From positions 1-45,006 of the forward strand of contig DFWO01000178.1 of the NCBI GenBank assembly GCA_002380945.1: DNA of 45,006 nt. The letters are read 5' to 3'. Position 1 is the stretch's first letter; each line of letters starts with the position of its first letter. The stretch is from Methylococcaceae bacterium UBA4132 (GTDB lineage Bacteria > Pseudomonadota > Gammaproteobacteria > Methylococcales > Methylomonadaceae). Under the pieces are notes generated by a model, which was not told the DNA's origin, made no database searches, and worked only from the letters and a program-made list of their open reading frames with translations. The translations under genes and the position numbers were made by a program. Below are positions 25,787-33,241 of this stretch, in pieces.

Positions 25787-26941
25787 TTAGCTCTTAAACA
25801 CGATGGCAGGTTCTAAACGCATGACTTTTAAAATGCTGATTAACGCAGCTATCATACAAATTAAACTGACTCCTGCGCCGCTAAAGACTAATAATTGCCA
25901 CGGAAATTTGAACGCTAAAATGGTATGGCGCATGGCGTAACCGAACAAAGCCGTTAAGCCCACGCCCATGCCATAACCAATACTACCGACTAACACAGCC
26001 TGTAATAAAATCATGCGTAATAACGTCCAGTTGCTTGTTCCCATGGCTTTTAACACGCCGAATTGACGAATATTTTCGAGGGTGAAGCTATAAAAAGTTT
26101 GCCCTGCAATTGCCGCGCCGACAATAAAACCTAGTAATACCGATATACCAAAGTTAATCGGTATACCTGTATTCTTTATGAAATAGTTATAAGTTATATC
26201 CATAAATTCTTGCTGCGTATAAGCAGCTAAACCTGTTTTTTCTCGAATACGGCGGGTGAGTTCGCCTAAGTCTTGCCCTTTATCGGCTTTGACTAGCACA
26301 AATGACAACAGTTTACGTTCTTTGGGTGCGTAGCTTTTAGCGCGGGAATAAGTGGTGTAGATGACAGGTTGGGATTGAAAAGTACGCGTTACTTTAGCAA
26401 CACCGACCACGATGGCACGGCGATCATTAAGCTCTAGGCTATCGCCTACTTTCAGTGGTATTTTTTTACCATCGGCAGTGGGTTTGTTTAGCTTTTCATT
26501 AAGACCATCGACATCAATAATCACGCTGTCGCTACGGCGTAAATCGCTAATTTCACCTTGCAACATAATCGGCGGACCTCCAATCAGCGTGGTGTCATCT
26601 AAACCCACCACAATACAGGTTTGAAATGTGCCATCGGCAAGCCGTGCTTTTAACAATCCTTTATACATCGGCATTGCCCATGCCACGCCTGAAATACCGC
26701 GTACTCGATATAGTTCCGTATCTTGCAAGGGCTTAATATCATCAACGAACTGGACTTTTTCATCCATCACCCAAATATCAGGCAAGCCCGTGTCTGAAAT
26801 AAAGCTGTAAGTGCGTGCGAGTATCCCGATAAAAATCGCGGGTTGTTGCGTCATAATCAATGAGGCAAAGGTTAGCCCCATGATAATACCCAAGTATTTG
26901 CCTTTATCGCCCATTAACATTTTTAAGGCTATGTGATTCAT
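25787..26941 (-). CDS. ABC transporter permease (FtsX/MacB fold, DevC-like)
   Basis: The protein of about 384 residues has the MacB/FtsX plan: an N-terminal membrane helix (about 18-40 from the chosen start), a large periplasmic domain, and three C-terminal helices, including ISVLLGFIVGAAIAGQTFYS followed by LENIRQFGVLKAMG, the coupling segment. The layout and the IALKMLMGDKGKYLG start resemble DevC-type permeases. I chose ATG 26941; a GTG 16 codons upstream (26989) is possible. DevC-type systems normally have a HlyD-like adaptor (DevB) gene upstream, which is missing here: the next gene is pmbA on the other strand. Confidence 0.85.
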   Translation of the reverse strand: MNHIALKMLMGDKGKYLGIIMGLTFASLIMTQQPAIFIGILARTYSFISDTGLPDIWVMDEKVQFVDDIKPLQDTELYRVRGISGVAWAMPMYKGLLKARLADGTFQTCIVVGLDDTTLIGGPPIMLQGEISDLRRSDSVIIDVDGLNEKLNKPTADGKKIPLKVGDSLELNDRRAIVVGVAKVTRTFQSQPVIYTTYSRAKSYAPKERKLLSFVLVKADKGQDLGELTRRIREKTGLAAYTQQEFMDITYNYFIKNTGIPINFGISVLLGFIVGAAIAGQTFYSFTLENIRQFGVLKAMGTSNWTLLRMILLQAVLVGSIGYGMGVGLTALFGYAMRHTILAFKFPWQLLVFSGAGVSLICMIAALISILKVMRLEPAIVFKS

Positions 26942-27088
26942 GCTGTGTGGTGTGCGGCTAAAGAAAGTCGAGTGATGCGTTGCAATCACGCTATGAATGA
27001 GGTTGCTTGCAGTGTTGAAATGATTCTATAGGGTTATGGATGTGATAACAAGGCAATCGAGACGGCAAAAGTATTCAAAAAGCCATGA

Positions 27089-27121
27089 AAGCCGTTGATG
27101 ATATTGCTATCATGACGGCTT
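27089..27121. promoter_or_regulatory. Hairpin upstream of pmbA
   Basis: AAGCCGT (27089-27095) pairs with ACGGCTT (27115-27121), and inside it ATGAT pairs with ATCAT around a 6-nt loop. It lies 32 nt before the pmbA start in the divergent region. It could be a leader structure of pmbA or a leftover terminator of a lost gene; nothing decides between them. Confidence 0.3.
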
Positions 27122-27152
27122 AATTGTTTAACCAACTCACACAGAGAAGACC

Positions 27153-28484
27153 GTGCAGAATCCAGAATTAATGAATCAGTTAAAAAATACCGTACAGTCC
27201 ATCTTGGACGAAGCTAAACGACAAGGCGCGACGGCAGCGGAAGCGGGGCTTGGTTTACAAGACGGCTTGTCTGTGACCGCTCGCTTAGGTGAAGTGGAAA
27301 CCATTGAACATGATTGTAGCCAAAATCTAGGTGTTACCGTGTATTTTGGGCAATGTAAAGGTTCAGCCAGTAGTACCGATTTATCACCTGAGTCGATTAA
27401 AGAAACAGTAAGCGCGGCGTGTAGCATTGCTCGTTATACCAGTCCCGATGAGTACGCAGGTTTGCCTGAAAAAGAATTGTTAGCGACTGAGTTTCCTGAT
27501 TTGGATTTATATCATCCGTGGAATATCAGCGCGGATGCAGCTATCGCCTTAGCCATTGAATGCGAGGATGCGGCGCGATTTTATGATGCTGATGTAACTA
27601 ATTCGGAAGGCGCGACCGTTAATAGTCATCAAGGCATCAGCATTCTTGGTAATAGTTTAGGTTTTTTGCAAGGGCGACAATCTACCCGTCATTCCTTGAG
27701 TTGCTCGGTATTAGGGCAACGCGGCGACAGTATGCAGCGGGATTATTGGTATAGCGTAACCAGAAACGCGTTAGGCTTAGAACCTGCGATTGAAGTTGGT
27801 AAAAAAGCCGCCGAACGTACTTTGCGACGCTTAAACGCGCAATCATTAACAACACGGCAATGCCCTGTTTTGTATTGTGCTGAAATGGCATCGAGTTTGT
27901 TGGGTTCATTGTGTGGTGCAATCAGTGGTGGCAATTTATACCGTAAATCATCATTTTTGTTGAATGCGTTGGATACGCAAATTTTCCCTGACTTTATTCA
28001 TATCTATGAACAGCCGCATTTATTGGGTGCATTAGGTAGTGCGATTTATGATGGTGAAGGCGTTGCCACACAAGCCTGCGATATTATTCGTGATGGCGTA
28101 TTACAAGGTTATATATTAAGCACTTATTCAGCGCGTAAACTAGGGCTACGCAGTACGGGTAATGCAGGCGGCGTGCATAATTTAACCATTACCCCCAGCG
28201 ATCTGGATTTTGAAGCCTTGTTAAGACAGATGAATACAGGCTTATTAGTCACAGAGTTAATGGGACAAGGCGTTAATATGGTGACAGGCGATTATTCACG
28301 CGGCGCGGCAGGCTTTTGGGTGGAAAACGGCGTGATTCAATACCCTGTCGAAGAAATTACCATTGCAGGTAATTTAAAAACCATGTTTAAAAATATTGTT
28401 GCTATCGGTAATGATGTGGACTATCGCGGCAATGTGCGAACAGGGTCTATATTGGTTGAACAGATGTCGATTGCTGGGCAGTAA
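27153..28484 (+). CDS. pmbA: Metalloprotease PmbA/TldE
   Basis: PmbA (TldE) forms a heterodimeric zinc metalloprotease with TldD that trims unstructured peptides and matures some modified peptides. The 443-residue protein matches E. coli PmbA throughout, for example GSASSTDLSPESIKETV, GNSLGFLQGRQSTRHSLSCS, STYSARKLGLRSTGNAGGVH, GDYSRGAAGFWVENGVIQYP and the C-terminus IAGQ. As in all PmbA proteins the HExxxH zinc motif of TldD is absent. The start is GTG after AGAGAAGA; an ATG seven codons later is an alternative. In E. coli the divergent neighbour is yjgA; here it is the ABC permease. Confidence 0.95.
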   Translation: MQNPELMNQLKNTVQSILDEAKRQGATAAEAGLGLQDGLSVTARLGEVETIEHDCSQNLGVTVYFGQCKGSASSTDLSPESIKETVSAACSIARYTSPDEYAGLPEKELLATEFPDLDLYHPWNISADAAIALAIECEDAARFYDADVTNSEGATVNSHQGISILGNSLGFLQGRQSTRHSLSCSVLGQRGDSMQRDYWYSVTRNALGLEPAIEVGKKAAERTLRRLNAQSLTTRQCPVLYCAEMASSLLGSLCGAISGGNLYRKSSFLLNALDTQIFPDFIHIYEQPHLLGALGSAIYDGEGVATQACDIIRDGVLQGYILSTYSARKLGLRSTGNAGGVHNLTITPSDLDFEALLRQMNTGLLVTELMGQGVNMVTGDYSRGAAGFWVENGVIQYPVEEITIAGNLKTMFKNIVAIGNDVDYRGNVRTGSILVEQMSIAGQ

Positions 28485-28490
28485 AACATA

Positions 28491-28702
28491 GTGTCCACGA
28501 AAAACACCAAAAGCACGAAAAATGTCACGACATCAATCCATTTGCATCGTTCCAATGCTCCAGCGTTGGAATGCTGCCGTTGACGCTCCAGCGTCATCTT
28601 AATAAAGCCACTTTTAGCAGCTACCGTGTGCCTCGCCTTTCAAGGTGAGGCGCACGGCAAAATTGATAATCCGTTCGTGTCTTTCGTGCTTTTCGTGGAC
28701 AC
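28491..28702. repeat. Inverted-repeat-bounded composite element (copy 2)
   Basis: The left end GTGTCCACGAAAAACACCAA (from 28491) matches the reverse complement of the right end (28674-28702) at 25 of 29 positions. Inside are three hairpins: TTCCAA/TTGGAA (28550-28571), TGACGC/GCGTCA (28581-28596, loop TCCA) and a 14-bp stem at 28624-28637/28644-28657 with two wobble positions. The element fills the gap between the convergent pmbA (6 bp away) and pyrD (7 bp away) stops. Confidence 0.8.
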
Positions 28703-28709
28703 CGCTCTT

Positions 28710-29723
28710 TTATAGGGCTTTAACTATATCTGCTATTAGTTCTGCACCTTTATAAATTAAGCCACTGTAAATCTGTACCAAACTCGCTCCAGCGGCGAGT
28801 TTTTCTTGCGCATCTTCCGCTGTCAAAATACCGCCAGCGGCGATAATCGGTAGTTTACCGTTGAGTTCAGACGCTAAACCACGCACCACACGCGTAGACT
28901 TATCTTTAACAGGTGCACCGCTTAAGCCACCAGCTTCATTCGCTAACGGGTGATTGGCAATGGCATCACGCGCAATTGTAGTATTAGTCGCAATCACTGC
29001 ATCTATGGAAAATTCCTGTAATAGCGTGGCAATGTGGGTAATTTCTTCATCGCTTAAATCAGGGGCAATTTTTACCGCTATCGGTACATAACGACCGTGT
29101 TGCTGTTGTAATATCAGTTGTTCTGCTTTTAACGCTGCCAACAAACTTTTGATTTCATCGCCTTGTTGCAATTGGCGTAGGTTCTTGGTGTTAGGCGAAG
29201 AAATGTTGATGGTGATGTAACTGGCGAATGGATAGGCTTTGCGTAAACCGATTAAATAATCATCGGTTGCATTTTCAATTGGCGTGTCCGCATTTTTACC
29301 GATATTAATACCCAAAACGCCTTGATAATGGCTGCGTTGCACTTGTTCCAGTAAATGATCTATACCTAGATTATTAAAACCCATGCGGTTAATAATCGCC
29401 TCTTGTTCAGGCAATCTAAATAAACGCGGTTTGGGATTGCCCGCTTGTGGGCGTGGTGTGACTGTACCGATTTCTACAAAGCCAAAACCTAAGCCTGCCA
29501 GTGCGTCAATGTAATCACCATTTTTATCTAAACCTGCGGCAAGCCCGACAGGATTTTTAAACTGTAAACCCATAACGGTGACAGGTTTATCAGCAACGCG
29601 TGGATAAAGTAATTTGTTTACGCCTATTGCTTGCCCTGCGTTTAATAATTTCAGCGTGACTTCATGTGCAGTTTCAGGATCTAGGGAAAACAGTAGCGGA
29701 CGTAATAAGGGATAAAGGTTCAT
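28710..29723 (-). CDS. pyrD: Dihydroorotate dehydrogenase (quinone), class 2
   Basis: PyrD oxidises dihydroorotate to orotate in pyrimidine synthesis, passing electrons to quinone at the inner membrane. The 337-residue protein (E. coli 336) has the N-terminal membrane-associating helices of class 2 (PLLRPLLFSLDPETAHEVTL), the FMN motifs GLAAGLDKNGD and EIGTVTPRPQAGNPKPRLFR, and catalytic Ser175 in INISSPNTKNLR, as in E. coli. It follows thiO by 10 nt on the same strand. Confidence 0.97.
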   Translation of the reverse strand: MNLYPLLRPLLFSLDPETAHEVTLKLLNAGQAIGVNKLLYPRVADKPVTVMGLQFKNPVGLAAGLDKNGDYIDALAGLGFGFVEIGTVTPRPQAGNPKPRLFRLPEQEAIINRMGFNNLGIDHLLEQVQRSHYQGVLGINIGKNADTPIENATDDYLIGLRKAYPFASYITINISSPNTKNLRQLQQGDEIKSLLAALKAEQLILQQQHGRYVPIAVKIAPDLSDEEITHIATLLQEFSIDAVIATNTTIARDAIANHPLANEAGGLSGAPVKDKSTRVVRGLASELNGKLPIIAAGGILTAEDAQEKLAAGASLVQIYSGLIYKGAELIADIVKAL

Positions 29724-29733
29724 GAGTTTATGT

Positions 29734-30822
29734 TTAGGGTCTGGTTAAGCGATAAGGTTCAGGAGTAACGGCAGTTGGACGGTTTAAAAGCAAATCAACC
29801 AGTAATTGTGCCGATGCAGGTCCCATCACTAAGCCATTTCTAAAATGCCCTGCATTGATGCTTAAGTTGCTAATGCTAGGATGTCTACCAATATACGGCA
29901 CGCCATGTTCAGTGCCTGGTCGAAGACCTGCCCAGTGTTTAATAATGGGATAATTACGCAATGCGGGTAATAAATCGACCGCGAAATTCGCCAGTTGGTC
30001 GTAAACAATTTCCGAGGTGGTTTTATTAAAATCATCATGTTCAACGGTGCTACCCGCCAAAATTTTTCCGTCTAAACGGGGAATCAAATATTGGTCATTG
30101 TCCAAAACGATATGGCGTAGCGTGTCGGGTTTGGCATCAAATATCAGCATTTGCCCTTTGACGGGGGCAATATTGGGTGTGTCGGTGGCGATAGATTGTT
30201 GAAATAATTGCCCTGTCCATGCACCCGCAGCAATGATAAGTTCATTAACAGCCAATTTTCCTGAGCTGGTACTGATAGCAGTAACATGCTTATTATCATG
30301 AATGACGGCGGCTAAGGCACAGTGTTCACGCAAATCGCAACCGTGATTGATAAGATATTGTTTGAGTGAACGCACTAAACGCGGATTACGCGCTTGAGCA
30401 ATGGTCGGCATCCATAACGGATGAATAGGCGTGGTGTTGAGTTCAGTGAAGAATTCATCACCCGCCGCTTGAAAGGGAATGTTATTACTTTCACACCAAT
30501 TTACAGCGGTAGCTATGTCTGGATTTTTAGTAATTAATAGACCGCAGGGATTCCATTCAGGGTCTATTTGGGTATCGTTATATAATTCTTCTGCTAAGCT
30601 AGGATAGAGTTTCAAACTTTGCAATACTAAACGGCTAATCGCATCTGGCTGTCGCCACGGATACAGCGGCAATAAAATACCACCGCCTGCCCACGATGAT
30701 TCTTGTCCGAGTAAATTTTTTTCGATAACGGTGACTGTTGCCCCCGTTTTAATTAATTCTCTTGCCGTCAGTAGCCCGATAATACCGCCACCAATAATGG
30801 TAATGTCTGAAGTTATAGTCAT
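29734..30822 (-). CDS. thiO: Glycine oxidase ThiO
   Basis: ThiO is an FAD amine oxidase that makes dehydroglycine for the thiazole ring of thiamine. From the ATG at 30822 the protein has 362 residues and begins TITSDITIIGGGIIGLLTAR, the Rossmann FAD site; starting 23 codons earlier would add a tail the family lacks. Other family signatures are SSWAGGGILLPLYPW, the loop covering FAD, and HWAGLRPGTEHGVPYIG with GHFRNGLVMGPASAQL near the C-terminus. No other thi gene is adjacent. It is probably transcribed with pyrD. Confidence 0.9.
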   Translation of the reverse strand: MTITSDITIIGGGIIGLLTARELIKTGATVTVIEKNLLGQESSWAGGGILLPLYPWRQPDAISRLVLQSLKLYPSLAEELYNDTQIDPEWNPCGLLITKNPDIATAVNWCESNNIPFQAAGDEFFTELNTTPIHPLWMPTIAQARNPRLVRSLKQYLINHGCDLREHCALAAVIHDNKHVTAISTSSGKLAVNELIIAAGAWTGQLFQQSIATDTPNIAPVKGQMLIFDAKPDTLRHIVLDNDQYLIPRLDGKILAGSTVEHDDFNKTTSEIVYDQLANFAVDLLPALRNYPIIKHWAGLRPGTEHGVPYIGRHPSISNLSINAGHFRNGLVMGPASAQLLVDLLLNRPTAVTPEPYRLTRP

Positions 30823-31039
30823 GAGATGAGTAGCTGTACACGCTGTGTGTGAAAGAATAAAACAATTATAACCTATCAGAGAGCGGTACAAAGAATGCGC
30901 GATAATTCAACGAAATGGTAAATTGTAAATTTGATAATTTTTGTTGTTTTTTAAATACAATCCCTAGATATTACGCTACATATATGATTACTCATTGATA
31001 ATTAAAGAGTAATTGAGCGCAAAAAAATACTGTTAAAAC

Positions 31040-31068
31040 TTGTAGTGAATAAGCTTTACTGCTAATAT
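31040..31068 (+). promoter_or_regulatory. Predicted promoter of the outer-membrane protein gene
   Basis: TTGTAG (31040-31045) and TAATAT (31063-31068) are spaced by 17 nt, placing the start near 31075 and giving a leader of about 65 nt. The 316-nt region between thiO and this gene also holds a 7-bp stem ATTACTC/GAGTAAT (30987-31013) that overlaps no gene. A strong ribosome-binding site (GAGGGGG) lies just before the ATG at 31139, consistent with an abundant product. Confidence 0.45.
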
Positions 31069-31138
31069 GACCTCCGTAAGCAAGCTTTGTTGTATTAAAG
31101 CAAATTTTTGTAAGATAACAACCTCATGAGGGGGCTCA

Positions 31139-32083
31139 ATGACATTTAAAAAAACTAAATTAGTGCTGGGTATTGCCACAGCTGCGTTAACTATGGGTGC
31201 AGCCTTAGTTTCTCCACAAGCAATGGCACACAAATCAACAAAAAAGCATTCCCATTCATCAAGTGCTGCTCAACCATCGTACAGCAAAGTTGACGCATTA
31301 GAAGCGCAAGTTCGTATGATGCAAGATGAATTAGCTGCTTTAAAATCACAACAAGCAACTGCTGCTCCTGTTGTTAGTGCTGATGCGGCTAAAGTTGAAG
31401 AGTTGGATCAATGGATGGCATCTGTTAAAGCTGCACCAGTTATCGAAAAAACTAAAGACAACATGATGTTCTTCCGTGGTGGTTATGGACATACTAACGG
31501 CACAAGAGGCGGTACATTAGACCCCACTATCGTTCCAGGTATTGGTGCTAGTAAAAGCGGCGTAGCGGTAGGTCCTTTAGCTGATAAAGACGCATGGTAC
31601 ATGGGTGCAGGTTTCGACTTCAGCTTGAACAACAACCTGTTCGGTTTGATGGACAACACTGAAGTGTTAGCTGAATTGATGTTCGATTATAAAGAATTGG
31701 GTCGTAGAGGCAATAACGGTCTATCATTCCCAGAAGTAGCTGTAGTAAATTCTTTAGGCTTTAATATGCCTGCTGCAAATACTAAAACAGCAACAGTTAA
31801 CCAATTCACATTGGCAGCTTCACCAAAAATTAAATTCTTGAAAGGCAGTTCTTTCAGACCTTGGATCATTCCTGTCGGTTTTGAAATCAACGTAGTTAGC
31901 CCTCCATCTGATGCAATTACTGTATTGAGTCCAGGTATGCAGTTTGGTATCGGTGCAGATTACAAAATCTGGAAAGATTTGTACATCGGTGCTGACGCAC
32001 GTTACCACCAAGCATTGGGTTCAATTGACGGCGTTAACACTAACGGTGTAACTGCTGGCGGTTACTTAGGTTTAGGTTTCTAA
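31139..32083 (+). CDS. Outer-membrane beta-barrel protein with N-terminal coiled coil
   Basis: The 314-residue protein has a clear signal peptide (basic MTFKKTK, hydrophobic core, cleavage likely after AMA at residue 30), a His/Ser-rich linker, a short coiled coil (about 50-68, VDALEAQVRMMQDELAALKS) and a C-terminal beta-barrel domain of alternating hydrophobic/aromatic strands ending in Phe (GGYLGLGF), the sorting signal for the Bam machine. It resembles an opacity-like barrel of about eight strands. I recall related proteins from Methylococcales, but its function is not known. Strong ribosome-binding site and terminator suggest high expression. Confidence 0.75.
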   Translation: MTFKKTKLVLGIATAALTMGAALVSPQAMAHKSTKKHSHSSSAAQPSYSKVDALEAQVRMMQDELAALKSQQATAAPVVSADAAKVEELDQWMASVKAAPVIEKTKDNMMFFRGGYGHTNGTRGGTLDPTIVPGIGASKSGVAVGPLADKDAWYMGAGFDFSLNNNLFGLMDNTEVLAELMFDYKELGRRGNNGLSFPEVAVVNSLGFNMPAANTKTATVNQFTLAASPKIKFLKGSSFRPWIIPVGFEINVVSPPSDAITVLSPGMQFGIGADYKIWKDLYIGADARYHQALGSIDGVNTNGVTAGGYLGLGF

Positions 32084-32110
32084 GCAACACGCTTAATAAC
32101 CAATCCGAAC

Positions 32111-32142
32111 AAAAGGAGGGTTTCAAACCCCTCCTTTTTTTT
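32111..32142 (+). terminator. Intrinsic terminator of the outer-membrane protein gene
   Basis: AAAGGAGGGTTT and AAACCCCTCCTTT pair with one bulged base around a short loop, followed by a run of T, 28 nt after the stop codon. Confidence 0.85.
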
Positions 32143-32173
32143 CGCCTGAAAATTAGCACTAATCCATTGAACA

Positions 32174-33127
32174 ATGAAATCTCTTTATCCTGAAATTCAA
32201 CCTTTTCACAGTTTTTTCCTCGACACCGCTAGTCAACACCGTGTTTATGTTGAACAAAGCGGCAATCCTGAGGGAATTCCTGTGGTTTTTTTGCATGGTG
32301 GTCCTTGTTCAGGCACTAAACCACAACACCGCCAGTTTTTTAATCCAGAACGCTATCACATCATTTTGCTAGACCAACGCGGTTGCGGTTTGTCATTGCC
32401 GTTTGGTGAGTTGAATAAAAATACCACCCAAGATTTATGTGAAGATTTAGAGCGCATACGCATACACCTTAATATCAAGCAATGGCTGGTGTTTGGTGGT
32501 TCTTGGGGTGCAGCGTTGGCACTGATATATACACAACTGCACCCTGATAAAGTGATGGGATTAATTATTCGTGCCGTATTTCTGGCGCGGCAAGCCGATA
32601 TGGATTGGTTTACTAAAGACGGTGCGGGACGCATTTATCCTGAACAATGGCATCGCTTAATCGCCAGTATTCCCAATGCCAACCACAGCAATTTCGTAGC
32701 TGATTGTTATAACGCATTATGGGACAAAGACGAAGTTACGCAGCGGCGGGTGGCTAAAGAGTGGTTAGCATGGGGCGGTCAAGTTGCATTGGGCAATGAT
32801 TACCAACCCACTGATGAACACGTTACTGAAAAAATGCTTAAACAAGCGCGTATGGAACTGCATTATGCCAAGAATCATTATTTCATTACTGAAAATCAAA
32901 TTTTGGCAAACTGTCATCGGCTAGCAAACATTCCCACCGTGATTATTCATGGGCGCATGGATTTAGTCTGCCCTATCGAAGCGGGAATGCGTTTGCATCA
33001 AGCGATGCCTCATGCTGAGTATATTATTTTACCGAATGCAGGGCATATTGCTCAAGGTGATGAAATGATAGACGCACTGGTTTCAGCAACTGATAACTTT
33101 GCCGATCAGTACGTTCACTCATTATAG
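32174..33127 (+). CDS. pip: Proline iminopeptidase
   Basis: This S33 alpha/beta hydrolase removes N-terminal proline from peptides in the cytoplasm. The 317-residue protein has the oxyanion loop HGGPCSGTKP, DQRGCGLS, the nucleophile elbow GGSWGAALAL with Ser110, and the remaining triad residues Asp263 (GRMDLVCP) and His291 (NAGH). The usual HGGPG is HGGPC here. The gene stands alone; its ATG lies 32 nt after the upstream terminator and lacks a strong ribosome-binding site. Confidence 0.92.
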   Translation: MKSLYPEIQPFHSFFLDTASQHRVYVEQSGNPEGIPVVFLHGGPCSGTKPQHRQFFNPERYHIILLDQRGCGLSLPFGELNKNTTQDLCEDLERIRIHLNIKQWLVFGGSWGAALALIYTQLHPDKVMGLIIRAVFLARQADMDWFTKDGAGRIYPEQWHRLIASIPNANHSNFVADCYNALWDKDEVTQRRVAKEWLAWGGQVALGNDYQPTDEHVTEKMLKQARMELHYAKNHYFITENQILANCHRLANIPTVIIHGRMDLVCPIEAGMRLHQAMPHAEYIILPNAGHIAQGDEMIDALVSATDNFADQYVHSL

Positions 33128-33152
33128 TTAACACGCCGTTTGTAATTGCTAT

Positions 33153-33224
33153 CCGTTCGCGCTGAGCTGTGAGCTTGTCGAACAGTCGAAGGCTGAGAGT
33201 GGCTCGACAAGCTCACCACGAACG
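33153..33224. repeat. REP-like palindrome (copy 2)
   Basis: GTGAGCTTGTCGA (33169-33181) pairs perfectly with 33204-33216, and outer arms CCGTTCG (33153-33159) and CGAACGG (33218-33224) extend it. The core is shared with the palindrome at 14351-14398. It lies between the convergent pip and carbamoyltransferase genes, where it may stop transcription from both. Confidence 0.8.
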
Positions 33225-33241
33225 GTATCATTTATACTACA

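Noticed and set aside
27061..27123. Short open stretch before pmbA ending in MKAVDDIAIMTA
   Set aside because: It has only about a dozen codons from its ATG, lies entirely within a hairpin region and matches nothing I know.
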